NCBI RefSeq assembly: GCF_003943415.1
Contig: NZ_RJPK01000003.1
Span: forward strand, 93,173 to 157,172
Direction of reading: 5' to 3'
From: Streptococcus oralis
GTDB lineage: Bacteria > Bacillota > Bacilli > Lactobacillales > Streptococcaceae
DNA: 64,000 bases
The notes beneath the pieces are model-generated. The model had not been told where the DNA came from and did no database searches. It saw nothing but the letters and a program-made list of their open reading frames with translations. Position 1 is the stretch's first letter. Each line of letters begins with the position of its first letter. Positions 37,678-47,260 of this stretch are shown piece after piece. Made by a program: the position numbers and the translations under genes.

Positions 37678-39020
37678 TAGTTCATCTCCTTTCTAACAAT
37701 CTGACGACTAGCCAGCAGTTCGCGGAATTCCAGCATAGCAGTATAGGTTGCTAGGATATAGGCATGCTTGCAGTCTTGGTTCTCAATGGTTTTGAGAACT
37801 TGCTCCAGATTACTTGTTTCAGTGATTTTATCAGCTGGATAGCCTGTCACCCGTAGACGACGTGCGATTTCAGAATGACGAACACCGCCTGCGTTGATTT
37901 CAGGAATGTCCATGTCAATGATTTGTTCAAAGTCAGCATCCCAGATCCAACTAGTATCAATCCCATCAGCATAGTTGGCATTAAGAAGAACAGATAGGCT
38001 AAATGGGTAAGGTGCTAGTTTGATCATTTCGATAGCTTGGGTCGCACCTACTGGATTTTTGATGAGAACGAGTGTACATTCCTTGTCGCCGATATGGAAG
38101 GTTTCCTGGCGTCCAAAGACAGCACGGCTCTTATCAAATCCTTGCTTGATGAGTTGTGAATCAGCCCCGAGGAAACGGGCGATGGCAACCGCAGCTAGCG
38201 CATTGTAGATGTTGTAAAGTCCACCGATTTGGATGCCGTATTCTTGGCCGTCAATGACAAAGCGAGAGCGATTGTTGGTCAACTCAACCAGTTCTGTCAG
38301 ACGGTAGTCCAAGTCAGGTCGTTTGCAACCACAATTTTCACAGATATAGGCACCCAAGTTGGCATAGGTATTGTGCTCATATTTGAGGATGCCTTGACAG
38401 TCAGGGCAGAGAATCCCTTCGGTATTGTAGTGAGCCAGTTGGGCTGGCCCTTTCTCCAAATCAAAACCAAAATACTGTACAGAATTTGGAATAGCTGGCT
38501 TGTAGAAAAGCGGACTGTCGCCATTGAGGAGAACAGTAGCCGTAGGCACCTTACGAATGGCATCCAAAATCATCTTATAAGTTGTGTAAATCTCACCGTA
38601 GCGGTCCATCTGATCACGGAAAATGTTGGTGATGACAAAAAGGCTAGGATGAATGTAGTCACAGATACGAGATAGACTGGCCTCATCAATTTCTAGAACA
38701 GCAATGTTTTTCCCAGTTTTAGAGGATTTGGCAGTCAAGAAGGTCGTCGTAATCCCTGTGATCATGTTGGCGCCACTAGGATTGGTCAGAACTTGACCAT
38801 AGACCTCTTTTAAAATGCCGACAGTGAGGGCAGTTGTCAGGGTTTTTCCATTGGTTCCAGTGACCACGACAATCTCGTAGTTCTTAGCTAGATTTTGTAA
38901 TATATCTTTATCAAATTGAAGGGCAAGTTTTCCTGGGAGCGTACTTCCACGGCCAAGACGGCTCAAGATGAAGTGAGATGAACGCCCAGCTAGGAGGCCC
39001 AAAGTAGTTTTTAATTTCAT
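37677..39020 (-). CDS. murT: Lipid II isoglutaminyl synthase, ligase subunit MurT
   Basis: A 447-residue Mur ligase homologue. P-loop [11 protein letters not shown] (about residues 54-64) binds [12 protein letters not shown] is the Mur ligase acidic motif, and a four-cysteine zinc ribbon (CPDC...CENC) is inserted in the central domain, the hallmark of MurT. The C-terminal DUF1727-type domain contains [10 protein letters not shown]. It activates the D-Glu carboxylate and uses ammonia from GatD. The gene appears leaderless: ATG follows its -10 by six bases. Confidence 0.94.
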   Translation of the reverse strand: MKLKTTLGLLAGRSSHFILSRLGRGSTLPGKLALQFDKDILQNLAKNYEIVVVTGTNGKTLTTALTVGILKEVYGQVLTNPSGANMITGITTTFLTAKSSKTGKNIAVLEIDEASLSRICDYIHPSLFVITNIFRDQMDRYGEIYTTYKMILDAIRKVPTATVLLNGDSPLFYKPAIPNSVQYFGFDLEKGPAQLAHYNTEGILCPDCQGILKYEHNTYANLGAYICENCGCKRPDLDYRLTELVELTNNRSRFVIDGQEYGIQIGGLYNIYNALAAVAIARFLGADSQLIKQGFDKSRAVFGRQETFHIGDKECTLVLIKNPVGATQAIEMIKLAPYPFSLSVLLNANYADGIDTSWIWDADFEQIIDMDIPEINAGGVRHSEIARRLRVTGYPADKITETSNLEQVLKTIENQDCKHAYILATYTAMLEFRELLASRQIVRKEMN

Positions 39021-39026
39021 GTTTCT

Positions 39027-39055
39027 ATTATATCATACTGCGCCCAGCAGTCCAA
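39027..39055 (-). promoter_or_regulatory. Promoter of murT-gatD, leaderless
   Basis: On the minus strand TTGGAC (39055-39050), 17 bases, TATAAT (39032-39027) with extended TGA, then six bases and ATG. Confidence 0.75.
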
Positions 39056-39066
39056 TAACTAAAGTA

Positions 39067-39110
39067 ACCTCTAAGATCAACTAAAGAAGTAACCTTAGAG
39101 GTGCTTTTTA
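39067..39110 (+). terminator. Orphan terminator-like hairpin
   Basis: ACCTCTAAG / CTTAGAGGT with a T-rich tail on the plus strand. No plus-strand gene precedes it, so it may be a remnant or end a short RNA. The rest of 39111-39311 shows a short GAGAGGA / TCCTCT stem only. Confidence 0.4.
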
Positions 39111-39311
39111 AGTTCTGATTAAACCAATCAAATACAATATCTTTGGATTTGATAACTTTGGCAACTTTAAGAAATGAATCTTTCTCACTATGAACATAAA
39201 AAAGGAGAGGACATCAATTATCCTCTACAGGTTTTAAAATTTCATTAATCCATTATAGTTGACAAAGATACCTAACTTTTGGGATTTAGATTATTTTTTG
39301 GAAAGTCTCTT

Positions 39312-40067
39312 TTATAATAAATTACGAATTTTTTCTTTTATAAATGCGTTAAGAGGATAGTGTTTATCAAGATATTCTAGGAGTGCCTGAGCAGATTCAG
39401 AAATTCGTTCGTAACCTTGCAAGAAGTGAGGCAATTGTTTGGACTCATTTGGATAACCTTTTTCAAATCTTCTGTTGCTGTTAAAAATATCTATAAAATC
39501 AGATTTAGAAGTTTTTTCCAAATTGATTAGTTCAGTCCAGAGCTTGACAGATCTGTTTTGGATGAAATCATAAGCAGCCAATTTTTCCCCTCGTTGATAG
39601 CGACCTAGTCCTATATATAGGTTGCATAAAATTTCTCCCAACAGCCATTCACGGTCTCTATTTTCTTTTGATGGCAATCTTTGTGGCTGGCAGATTGTTC
39701 CATCAAAACCGACCTCCTTCCAGATAATTTTGCCTTCAGCGAAGGGAATGTTTACTAGTTCGTGAGCTTCAAAGATAGCAAATTCACAAAAAACATCATC
39801 TTCAAATAGAACTTTATGTCCGTCCACTGTATTTTGGTAGTGAAATGCAATTGGTTCTAGCTTACTTAACCAGGTTAGGTCCTGGATATAGGCCTGCTTG
39901 TAGCCATCTTTTACAATAACAAAGAAATCCAAATCGGAGTACTGATCCAATCGTTCTCTTTCTGCTCCGCAAGAACCAAGTGCCAGCAAAGCTAGTGCTT
40001 GTCTAGAATCTTTTAGAGACTGACCAATATCATTTAGTCTTTGTAATAGTAATTCTGTTTTATTCAT
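39312..40067 (-). CDS. Nucleotidyltransferase domain protein
   Basis: A 251-residue protein. G31-S32 and the D45-x-D47 pair (SDLDFFVIV) give a Pol-beta nucleotidyltransferase core, and a helical C-terminal half follows, like lincosamide or aminoglycoside nucleotidyltransferases. The family makes AMP conjugates of small molecules, but a drug resistance role is not shown. The ribosome site is GAGGTAACG. It is flanked by AT-rich noncoding DNA on both sides, suggesting an accessory gene. Confidence 0.75.
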   Translation of the reverse strand: MNKTELLLQRLNDIGQSLKDSRQALALLALGSCGAERERLDQYSDLDFFVIVKDGYKQAYIQDLTWLSKLEPIAFHYQNTVDGHKVLFEDDVFCEFAIFEAHELVNIPFAEGKIIWKEVGFDGTICQPQRLPSKENRDREWLLGEILCNLYIGLGRYQRGEKLAAYDFIQNRSVKLWTELINLEKTSKSDFIDIFNSNRRFEKGYPNESKQLPHFLQGYERISESAQALLEYLDKHYPLNAFIKEKIRNLL

Positions 40068-40080
40068 ATCGTTACCTCAT

Positions 40081-40615
40081 TGTTTCTTGTTTACAGACAT
40101 TATATAGTTAATGTTTTCGAAAGTCAATTTCATCCTATACCAAATATATACTAATGTAATATGGGATTTCTTTCGATATTTTTTACAATGATAAAGTTTA
40201 AATATTTTGCGGAGTATTGCTCATATTATCAAGAACGAAGAAATTTGAAGTATCCTTTGATTGATTAGAAAGTGATTCTTATCTTTAAAAAGATCAAATA
40301 ATTTGTAAAATATTTAAGAAGAAAAAATATATCGACTTAGCCATCAATTTGCAAACAGTAAAATCTTCTCACAAATGATGAAAATACACACATGACCGCG
40401 CGAAGAGTGCCTAATTTACCTAATTAGGTACGAAACAATCATTGCAAAATATCTTTTTAAATTACTCATAAAACGATGAGTTGAAGCAAGTTATTTAAAG
40501 TCATATGTATTGCTGATATTTAAAAGAGCGACCTGAGACTCAATATATAATTAGGACTGCTAAGTAAAGTGTGGACATTATATCATAAAAGAGGGAAAAG
40601 ACAGATTTGAGATTT
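40081..40615. other. AT-rich region without a recognisable gene
   Basis: About 535 bases with many stops in all frames. The only dyad I see is CCTAATTTACCTAATTAGG near 40410. It may be decayed coding DNA or the upstream region of the nucleotidyltransferase gene. I can support nothing more. Confidence 0.5.
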
Positions 40616-40618
40616 CGC

Positions 40619-40646
40619 AGAAAAAAAACAGCCCGATGAGGGCTGT
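40619..40646 (-). terminator. Terminator of the anchored beta-rich protein gene
   Basis: CAGCCC-TCATC-GGGCTG read on the minus strand, followed by eight T. Confidence 0.85.
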
Positions 40647-40652
40647 GAGTGG

Positions 40653-41858
40653 TTAGTTCTGAAACCAAGTTACGACAGGGAAGTCATTTTGCTTCAGTTC
40701 CAGTTTTGTTTTGGTTAGAAGTTGTCCATTTTCTAAGGAATACAATAAGAAATGTTGATTGGTTACGACCAATACCTTGTTTGTCAAACTTGTATCGATG
40801 TGTATTATTTCTTCTGTAGAGTCAGGCAAATCTTTTCTGACATTGATTAGATAGCTAGATTCATCAGAGAGATTGACAATAGATAAGGCACAGCGATCAT
40901 TTCCATCCGCCTCGTGTTTTACAATCAATCGGTCTTCTTTCGGTGTTTTATAAAGAAGATTTGGATTGTTCTCTGGTAGCGTGATGAAGTGCTTTTCCTT
41001 ACTAGACAAGTTCATGACAAGTATGCGATTGTCTGGATCCTTGGAGAAAGTTTCTGTATTTCGGGTATAAGCAACGCTACTGTAATAATTGTCACCGATT
41101 AATTCAGAAGACGTCAACATTTCAACGATCTTTCCTTCGCTTGTCAGAGGTGTGCGAGACAATTCCTTTAGTTGGTCATTTTCGTCTAATTCTACTAAAT
41201 ATCCATCAAACACTAAAGCGGGTCGTTGGCGAGACTCATCGTGAAATCCCAGGCCGAGGTAGAGGCGATTCCCTCTTCCATGAAACTGGATCGGAAAGGA
41301 AGTGGATTCGGAGAATGTTTTATGAGTAATCAGCTTTCCTGAGATGTCAAACATACTGAGCACCCCATCCTCAGTTGTAGTTTGGCCTGTGTAGAAGAAC
41401 TTGTCTGATACTCCAGCTCCCGAATAAGCATAGAAGGGAGTTGAAGTTTTCCGTATGTCCCCTGTCTGAAAGTCAAGAGATACGATGTTCTGAGTGGATG
41501 CCTTCCCTCTGGTATTTCCAGATGAAAAGACGAGATAGCGATTGTCAAACCGTCCCTGAGGAAACCAGAAATTGACATCTTCTGCAATGGAGACATCCTC
41601 AGTCTTCATGAGCTGAAACTGATCGTTTTGCAACTGATAACTTTGGATTGATTTCGAATTGACAAGGTAAAAATCAGCAGTCTGATTGACTGTGAATTGC
41701 TGTTTTTGAGGTGAAATCAAGCGAAAAAGTATCCAGCAAAGCAGGAGAAAAATAAAGACTATACTGACACAGAAAACCAGTGTTTTCACAGTCGTACTTT
41801 TTTCTTTGGATAGAAAGGAAAAAGGAGAGTGTTTTGACAGTTTAACTTGCTTCCCCAT
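40653..41858 (-). CDS. Membrane-anchored protein of unknown function, probable beta-propeller
   Basis: A 401-residue protein. ATG at 41858 follows AAAGGAGG, giving a basic N-terminus and one transmembrane helix (about residues 24-46, TLVFCVSIVFIFLLLCWILF); an upstream in-frame start at 41984 lacks such a site. The rest is a regular series of short beta strands with turns such as GRFDNRYLVFSSGNTRG and NLLYKTPKEDRLIVKHE, like a WD40/YVTN-type propeller facing outside. No enzymatic or wall-binding motif is seen. I do not recognise the family. It is monocistronic. Confidence 0.78.
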   Translation of the reverse strand: MGKQVKLSKHSPFSFLSKEKSTTVKTLVFCVSIVFIFLLLCWILFRLISPQKQQFTVNQTADFYLVNSKSIQSYQLQNDQFQLMKTEDVSIAEDVNFWFPQGRFDNRYLVFSSGNTRGKASTQNIVSLDFQTGDIRKTSTPFYAYSGAGVSDKFFYTGQTTTEDGVLSMFDISGKLITHKTFSESTSFPIQFHGRGNRLYLGLGFHDESRQRPALVFDGYLVELDENDQLKELSRTPLTSEGKIVEMLTSSELIGDNYYSSVAYTRNTETFSKDPDNRILVMNLSSKEKHFITLPENNPNLLYKTPKEDRLIVKHEADGNDRCALSIVNLSDESSYLINVRKDLPDSTEEIIHIDTSLTNKVLVVTNQHFLLYSLENGQLLTKTKLELKQNDFPVVTWFQN

Positions 41859-42022
41859 GTGACTAGCCTCCTTTTTGAACAGAAAATGAAGACAACATCC
41901 TACACCTATATTATAAGCTTTTACAGCTAAAAGCACAAATAATCTTGCAAGGAAACGATAGACTGGATAGAAAAAGACAAACATCGAAATGGATGCTTGT
42001 CTTGTGGAGAATATCTGAAAAC

Positions 42023-43339
42023 TTAAATCGCAAACAAGTCATTCAAGTTCTCAGCCAAGGTTGGGTGAGTGAAGATCTGTTTTGTGAAGTAAGTGTAAGG
42101 AATCTTGTTGTCCATCGCAACAGTGATGATGTTGATGATCTCTTGTGAACCTTCTGAGAAGATGCTTGCTCCAAGAATTTCCTTTGTTTCAGTGTTCACA
42201 ACAGCTTTGAAAGCTCCGCGAAGGTCTCCGTTTACATGACCACGAGGCATGGCAGCAACAGGGATTTCCTTAACTGCGTATGGAAGTTTCAAATCAGCTG
42301 CTTGGCTTTCCGTCAAACCAACTTGTGAAAGTGCAGGTGTGATGAACATAGTGTTTGGTACATTGAGACGGTCTTCAAGTGTGTAGCTACCATCTCCAGC
42401 AAGGTAGCTATAGACAACACGGAAGTCATCAAGTGAGATGTAGGTAAATTGAGGTCCACCGTTGACATCTCCAACTGCAAAGACACCAGGAACGTTTGTT
42501 TGACAATGTTTGTCGACCTTGATAGCACCACGTTCAGTAAGTTCAATATCTGTATTTTCAAGTTGAAGTGGTTCTACATTCGGTTTACGTCCAGTTGCGT
42601 AGAGAAGGGCATCGAAACGGTAGGTTTCGTTTTCAGTTACGACAAGGACTTGGTCACCGTCATTTTTGATTTCAGTTGTACGAATGTTTTGAAGCAATTC
42701 AATACCGTCTTCTTCCATGTATTGTTTAGCAAGAGCTGCAATGGAAGGTTCTGCACGAGGTAGGAAAGTATCCAAGGCATCTAGGACTGTAACTTTGCTT
42801 CCAAGTTTGTTGTAAAGACCTGCAAATTCAAGACCGATATTTCCGCCACCAAGGACACCGAGTTTTTCTGGCAATTTGTCCAAGTTTTGGATACCTGTTG
42901 AGTCAAAGACGTTTTTGCTTGTAGCAAGTCCAGGGATTGGCAAGACGTTTGAAACAGCACCAGTGTTGATAACGATAGTTTCAGCAGTCAGTTCTTGTTT
43001 TTCATCACCAGCTTGGATTTCGATGACCTTGTTTGAAAGGAAGTGAGCTTCCGCATCAAATATATCCACACCTGTACCAGCAACAGTAGCATAGTTTTTA
43101 CCGTTGAGGCGACTAGTGATAGTATTTTTGGTAGCAATGACTTCTTCAAAAGACAAGTCCTTCTCAGCAGCGACTAGCAAGGTTTTAGTTGGGATACATC
43201 CGATGTTGATACAAGTTCCACCGTACATAGCTTTGCTACGTTCAACAAGGGCAACTTTTTTGCCAGCTGAAGCCAATTTACCAGCTAGTGTCTTCCCAGC
43301 TTTACCAAATCCAATAACGATTAAATCATATGTTAACAT
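42023..43339 (-). CDS. Pyridine nucleotide-disulfide oxidoreductase, RclA-like
   Basis: A 438-residue FAD flavoprotein of the glutathione reductase class. FAD motif VIGFGKAGKTLAGKLA, redox-active disulfide GGTCINIGCIPTKTL, NAD(P) motif GVLGGGNIGLEFAGLY and GVFAVGDVNGGPQFTY are complete, with a dimerisation domain. It closely resembles RclA-type enzymes; from memory the pneumococcal homologue reduces hypothiocyanous acid (Har) and defends against host lactoperoxidase and myeloperoxidase products. Substrate assignment is by homology. A TGC-TAGAAT -10 lies upstream with GGAGG. Confidence 0.87.
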   Translation of the reverse strand: MLTYDLIVIGFGKAGKTLAGKLASAGKKVALVERSKAMYGGTCINIGCIPTKTLLVAAEKDLSFEEVIATKNTITSRLNGKNYATVAGTGVDIFDAEAHFLSNKVIEIQAGDEKQELTAETIVINTGAVSNVLPIPGLATSKNVFDSTGIQNLDKLPEKLGVLGGGNIGLEFAGLYNKLGSKVTVLDALDTFLPRAEPSIAALAKQYMEEDGIELLQNIRTTEIKNDGDQVLVVTENETYRFDALLYATGRKPNVEPLQLENTDIELTERGAIKVDKHCQTNVPGVFAVGDVNGGPQFTYISLDDFRVVYSYLAGDGSYTLEDRLNVPNTMFITPALSQVGLTESQAADLKLPYAVKEIPVAAMPRGHVNGDLRGAFKAVVNTETKEILGASIFSEGSQEIINIITVAMDNKIPYTYFTKQIFTHPTLAENLNDLFAI

Positions 43340-43373
43340 TTATAGTCCTCCTATTCGATTTTCATTCTAGCAT

Positions 43374-43382
43374 AAGAAAACA
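43374..43382 (-). promoter_or_regulatory. Extended -10 promoter of the RclA-like gene
   Basis: TGCTAGAAT read on the minus strand, about 34 bases before its ATG. Confidence 0.5.
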
Positions 43383-43531
43383 CTTTTTGCACAAATCTGC
43401 TACGGGAAGTGAAGTGAGTTTGAAATGGTCCCTTCAAATCCTTTGAAAGACCAGTTTCAGGCCACTTTACTATTAGAAAATCGTTTACATGATTTTCCTT
43501 AAGGATTCTACTATCTTTTGCTTCTCTCTTA

Positions 43532-43687
43532 TGTTATACTAGATAGGTTGCAAAGAACTAGTACTTTTCTTTCGTGGAAAAGAAGCAACATGGTATCTCA
43601 TTTTTAAATAAAGATACGTCATGAAAAGAAAAGTATATACTAAGCCCTATAGGATGGCTTCGCACCATCTTTAGAAAGAAGAAAAAC
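43532..43687 (+). promoter_or_regulatory. Promoter and long 5' leader of the DEAD-box helicase gene
   Basis: TGTTATACT at 43532-43540 is followed by about 140 untranslated bases with a GATGG-CTTCGCA-CCATC hairpin (43652-43670) shortly before the ribosome site and a GTG start. Long leaders of this kind are usual in cold-inducible helicase genes. Confidence 0.5.
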
Positions 43688-45265
43688 GTGAAATTTAATG
43701 AATTTAACTTGTCTGCTGATTTGCTAGCAGAGATTGAAAAAGCTGGATTTGTAGAAGCAAGTCCCATCCAAGAGCAGACCATTCCTTTGGCTCTTGAGGG
43801 AAAAGACGTTATCGGTCAAGCTCAGACTGGTACAGGAAAAACTGCAGCCTTTGGCTTGCCAACCCTTGAAAAAATCCGTACAGAAGAAGCGACCATCCAA
43901 GCCTTGGTCATCGCTCCAACTCGTGAACTCGCTGTTCAAAGCCAAGAAGAACTTTTCCGATTTGGCCGTAGCAAGGGAGTGAAAGTTCGCTCAGTTTACG
44001 GTGGTTCCAGCATTGAGAAACAAATCAAGGCCCTTAAATCAGGTGCCCATATCGTGGTAGGAACACCAGGCCGTCTCTTGGACTTGATTAAACGCAAGGC
44101 CTTGAAATTACAAGATATTGAAACGCTTATCCTTGACGAAGCGGATGAAATGCTCAACATGGGCTTCCTTGAAGACATCGAAGCCATCATTTCCCGTGTC
44201 CCTGAAAATCGTCAAACCTTACTCTTTTCAGCAACCATGCCAGATGCTATCAAACGTATTGGTGTTCAGTTTATGAAGGATCCTGAGCATGTGAAGATTG
44301 CTGCCAAGGAATTGACAACAGAGCTGGTGGATCAGTACTATATCCGTATCAAAGAACAAGAGAAATTTGATACCATGACCCGTCTCATGGACGTGGAACA
44401 ACCAGAACTTGCTATCGTATTTGGTCGTACCAAACGCCGTGTAGATGAATTGACTCGTGGTCTTAAAATCCGTGGCTTCCGTGCAGAAGGGATTCATGGT
44501 GACTTAGACCAAAACAAACGTCTTCGTGTCCTTCGTGATTTTAAAAATGGGAATCTTGATGTCCTAGTTGCGACAGACGTGGCAGCACGTGGTTTGGATA
44601 TCTCAGGTGTGACCCATGTATATAACTACGACATTCCTCAAGATCCTGAAAGCTATGTTCACCGTATCGGTCGTACAGGTCGTGCTGGTAAGTCAGGTCA
44701 ATCTATTACCTTTGTTTCTCCAAATGAAATAGGCTACCTTCAAATTATTGAAAACTTGACTAAGAAACGCATGAAAGGCTTGAAACCAGCAACAGCAGAA
44801 GAAGCCTTCCAAGCTAAGAAACAAGTAGCGCTCAAGAAAATCGAACGGGATTTTGCGGATGAAACTATTCGTGGGAATTTTGAGAAATTTGCTAAAGATG
44901 CTCGTAAGTTAGCTGCCGAATTTAGTCCAGAAGAATTGGCTATGTATATCTTGAGTCTGACAGTCCAAGATCCAGACAGCCTTCCTGAAGTGGAAATTGC
45001 GCGTGAAAAACCACTGCCATTTAAACCATCAGGTAATGGCTTTGGTGGCAAAGGCAAGGGAGGTCGAGGAGCCCGTCGTGGAGACGACCGTCGAGACCGT
45101 GATCGCCGTGGCAATGGTCGTCGTGATGAGTTCAAGAAAGGCAGTCGTGGGAACGATCGTTTTGATAAAGACAGACGCTATCGTAATAAAGACAATAAAA
45201 AACCTCACAACACTTCAAGTGAAAAGAAAACAGGCTTTGTTATTCGTAACAAAGGAGACAAATAG
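43688..45265 (+). CDS. cshA: DEAD-box ATP-dependent RNA helicase (CshA-like)
   Basis: A 525-residue RNA helicase. Motifs in order: Q motif (SPIQEQTIP), I AQTGTGKT, Ia PTRELA, II DEAD, III SAT, IV-V VATDVAARGLD, VI HRIGRTGRAG. After a C-terminal region the tail (about residues 440-525) is very rich in Arg, Gly and Asp, like RNA-binding RGG tails. CshA works with the RNA degradosome and in ribosome assembly at low temperature. The start codon is GTG with AGAAAGAAG upstream. Confidence 0.93.
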   Translation: MKFNEFNLSADLLAEIEKAGFVEASPIQEQTIPLALEGKDVIGQAQTGTGKTAAFGLPTLEKIRTEEATIQALVIAPTRELAVQSQEELFRFGRSKGVKVRSVYGGSSIEKQIKALKSGAHIVVGTPGRLLDLIKRKALKLQDIETLILDEADEMLNMGFLEDIEAIISRVPENRQTLLFSATMPDAIKRIGVQFMKDPEHVKIAAKELTTELVDQYYIRIKEQEKFDTMTRLMDVEQPELAIVFGRTKRRVDELTRGLKIRGFRAEGIHGDLDQNKRLRVLRDFKNGNLDVLVATDVAARGLDISGVTHVYNYDIPQDPESYVHRIGRTGRAGKSGQSITFVSPNEIGYLQIIENLTKKRMKGLKPATAEEAFQAKKQVALKKIERDFADETIRGNFEKFAKDARKLAAEFSPEELAMYILSLTVQDPDSLPEVEIAREKPLPFKPSGNGFGGKGKGGRGARRGDDRRDRDRRGNGRRDEFKKGSRGNDRFDKDRRYRNKDNKKPHNTSSEKKTGFVIRNKGDK

Positions 45266-45266
45266 G

Positions 45267-45297
45267 AAAAAGCGATTCACTGGGTGAATCGCTTTTA
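45267..45297 (+). terminator. Terminator after the helicase gene
   Basis: AAAAGCGATTCAC-TGG-GTGAATCGCTTTT. Confidence 0.85.
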
Positions 45298-45476
45298 TAT
45301 ATAAGGAGACCAAGGGTAAAAGAAGATGTATAAAAGTAAAGGAAAGGTGAGATGGGAAGGGGAACTTTAATCCATCTTCTTATAATATTATTATATAAAA
45401 ATCAAAACGGAATGTCAATAAAAAATTGCTATTTTTCTAAAATATTTTTGCTTTTAAAAATTGCAATTCAATAAGC

Positions 45477-45491
45477 AATTTTCAGATAATT
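45477..45491 (+). promoter_or_regulatory. CodY box upstream of codY
   Basis: AATTTTCAGATAATT matches the CodY consensus AATTTTCWGAAAATT at 14 of 15 positions. It ends one base before the -35 of the codY promoter. A weaker match (11 of 15) lies at about 45430-45444. Confidence 0.7.
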
Positions 45492-45492
45492 A

Positions 45493-45521
45493 TTGAAATA
45501 AAGACTTTTCTATGTTATAAT
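45493..45521 (+). promoter_or_regulatory. Promoter of codY-pncA
   Basis: TTGAAA, 17 bases, TATAAT with extended TGT. Confidence 0.75.
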
Positions 45522-45547
45522 GGAAGCGATTATATGCGAGGTAAAAA

Positions 45548-46336
45548 ATGGCACATTTATTAGAAAAAACAAGAAAAATTACATCAATTTTAAAACGCTC
45601 AGAAGAGCAAATGCAGGATGAACTTCCATACAATGCCATTACACGTCAACTAGCAGACATTATTGATTGCAATGCCTGCATTGTCAATAGCAAGGGCCGT
45701 CTTTTGGGCTACTTTATGCGCTATAAAACCAATACAGACCGTGTAGAGCAGTTTTTCCAAACCAAGACGTTCCCAGATGACTATGTACAAGGGGCAAACA
45801 TGATCTACGATACGGAGGCCAATCTTCCTATTGAACATGATTTGACCATTTTCCCTGTAGAGAGTCGTGCGGATTTTCCAGATGGTTTGACAACCATTGC
45901 TCCCATTCATGTATCAGGGATTCGCCTAGGTTCATTGATTATTTGGCGTAATGATAAGAAATTTGAAGATGAGGATTTGATTCTTGTTGAGATTGCAAGT
46001 ACTGTTGTGGGGATTCAACTCTTGAACTTCCAACGTGAAGAAGATGAGAAAAATATCCGTCGCCGTACTGCTGTAACTATGGCAGTCAATACCCTCTCCT
46101 ACTCAGAACTTCGTGCTGTTTCAGCTATTTTATCTGAGCTAAATGGAAATGAAGGACAATTGACTGCATCTGTCATTGCAGATCGTATCGGTATTACGCG
46201 CTCAGTAATCGTCAATGCTCTCCGTAAGCTAGAGTCGGCAGGAATTATTGAAAGCCGTTCACTAGGAATGAAGGGGACCTATCTCAAGGTATTGATTTCA
46301 GATATCTTTGAGGAAGTGAAAAAGAGGGACTACTAA
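45548..46336 (+). CDS. codY: GTP-sensing transcriptional regulator CodY
   Basis: A 262-residue global regulator that senses branched-chain amino acids (and GTP in bacilli) and represses amino acid uptake and synthesis genes in rich medium. It has an N-terminal GAF sensor (about residues 1-155) and a C-terminal winged helix-turn-helix ([25 protein letters not shown]). Length is nearly standard. The site GCGAGGTAAAAA precedes ATG. A near-perfect CodY box lies upstream, implying autoregulation. pncA overlaps its stop codon (TAATG). Confidence 0.96.
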   Translation: MAHLLEKTRKITSILKRSEEQMQDELPYNAITRQLADIIDCNACIVNSKGRLLGYFMRYKTNTDRVEQFFQTKTFPDDYVQGANMIYDTEANLPIEHDLTIFPVESRADFPDGLTTIAPIHVSGIRLGSLIIWRNDKKFEDEDLILVEIASTVVGIQLLNFQREEDEKNIRRRTAVTMAVNTLSYSELRAVSAILSELNGNEGQLTASVIADRIGITRSVIVNALRKLESAGIIESRSLGMKGTYLKVLISDIFEEVKKRDY

Positions 46337-46911
46337 TGACAAAGGCTTTAATCTCGATTGACTATACAGAGGATTTTGTAGCAGACCATGGAAAATTGAC
46401 AGCAGGTGCTCCTGCTCAAGCTATTTCTGAGGCGATTGCTCAGGTGACTAGACTGGCTTTTGATCGTGGAGACTATGTTTTCTTCACCATTGATGCTCAT
46501 GAGGAAGGGGATGATTTTCATCCTGAGAGTAAACTTTTCCCACCTCACAATATCATTGGAACTAGTGGTCGCAACCTTTATGGCCCCCTAGCTGACTTTT
46601 ATGTTGAGCATGAGGCGGATAGTCGCGTCTTTTGGATGGACAAGCGTCACTATTCAGCATTTTCAGGAACGGATCTTGATATTCGTTTGCGGGAACGTCG
46701 GGTTGATACTGTTATTTTAACAGGTGTTTTGACGGATATTTGTGTTCTTCATACGGCTATTGATGCTTATAATCTAGGTTATCAAATCGAGATTGTCAAG
46801 CCTGCGGTTGCCTCTATCTGGCCAGAAAATCATCAGTTTGCTCTTGGACATTTTAAGAATACTCTGGGAGCCAAATTGTTGGATGAAAATTTGGCTGAAA
46901 TTAAAGAATGA
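46336..46911 (+). CDS. pncA: Nicotinamidase (isochorismatase family)
   Basis: A 191-residue cysteine hydrolase converting nicotinamide to nicotinate in NAD salvage. Catalytic Asp9 (LISIDYTEDF), the lysine in WMDKRHYSAF and the nucleophilic cysteine in GVLTDICVLHTA form the triad. Metal ligands are Asp/His in IDAHEEGDDFHPES. Translation is coupled to codY by a one-base overlap, a conserved arrangement in streptococci as I recall. Confidence 0.93.
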   Translation: MTKALISIDYTEDFVADHGKLTAGAPAQAISEAIAQVTRLAFDRGDYVFFTIDAHEEGDDFHPESKLFPPHNIIGTSGRNLYGPLADFYVEHEADSRVFWMDKRHYSAFSGTDLDIRLRERRVDTVILTGVLTDICVLHTAIDAYNLGYQIEIVKPAVASIWPENHQFALGHFKNTLGAKLLDENLAEIKE

Positions 46912-46947
46912 TTCCCTTGGAAAAATGAAAAAAATCTGAAAAAAGTG

Positions 46948-46976
46948 TTGACAAAGGTTTTGAAAGTTGATATACT
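46948..46976 (+). promoter_or_regulatory. Promoter of tRNA-Leu
   Basis: Consensus TTGACA, 17 bases, TATACT, ending 15 bases before the tRNA. Confidence 0.85.
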
Positions 46977-46991
46977 AGTAAAGTAATCGAC

Positions 46992-47077
46992 GCGGGGATG
47001 GCGGAATTGGCAGACGCGCAGGACTAAGGATCCTGTGACCGCTTTAGGTCGTGAGGGTTCAAGTCCCTCTCTCCGCA
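46992..47077 (+). tRNA. tRNA-Leu (anticodon AAG)
   Basis: An 86-base class II tRNA with acceptor GCGGGGA / TCTCCGC, a T arm with GGTTCAAGTCC, and the variable arm expected for leucine. The anticodon loop is CTAAGGA, giving AAG, which reads CUU. The CCA end is not encoded. Confidence 0.93.
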
Positions 47078-47083
47078 TAGGGT

Positions 47084-47116
47084 AAGAGTTAGCTTTGGCT
47101 AGCTCTTTTTGTTTTT
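47084..47116 (+). terminator. Terminator after tRNA-Leu
   Basis: AAGAGTTAGC-TTT-GGCTAGCTCTT and a T-rich tail. Confidence 0.8.
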
Positions 47117-47223
47117 CCAAAGAAGGCTAGAGGTACAGTTCGACTATCGGAAGAACTTGGCATCAAGAACTATCATTTATAGCATGGAATCGATTTTTGA
47201 TTGGTAAAACGTGTTCTAATATG

Positions 47224-47260
47224 AGGAAAGTTAGCAGTTGCTAGCTTTCTTCATTTTTTC
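47224..47260 (+). terminator. Second terminator-like hairpin upstream of vex1
   Basis: GAAAGTTAGC-AGTT-GCTAGCTTTC then ATTTTTTC. Its arms resemble those of the tRNA-Leu terminator, and no gene lies between them, so it may be a duplicated or back-up terminator. An AAATCGAAAAA / TTTTTTCGATTT dyad follows at about 47268-47292. Confidence 0.6.
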
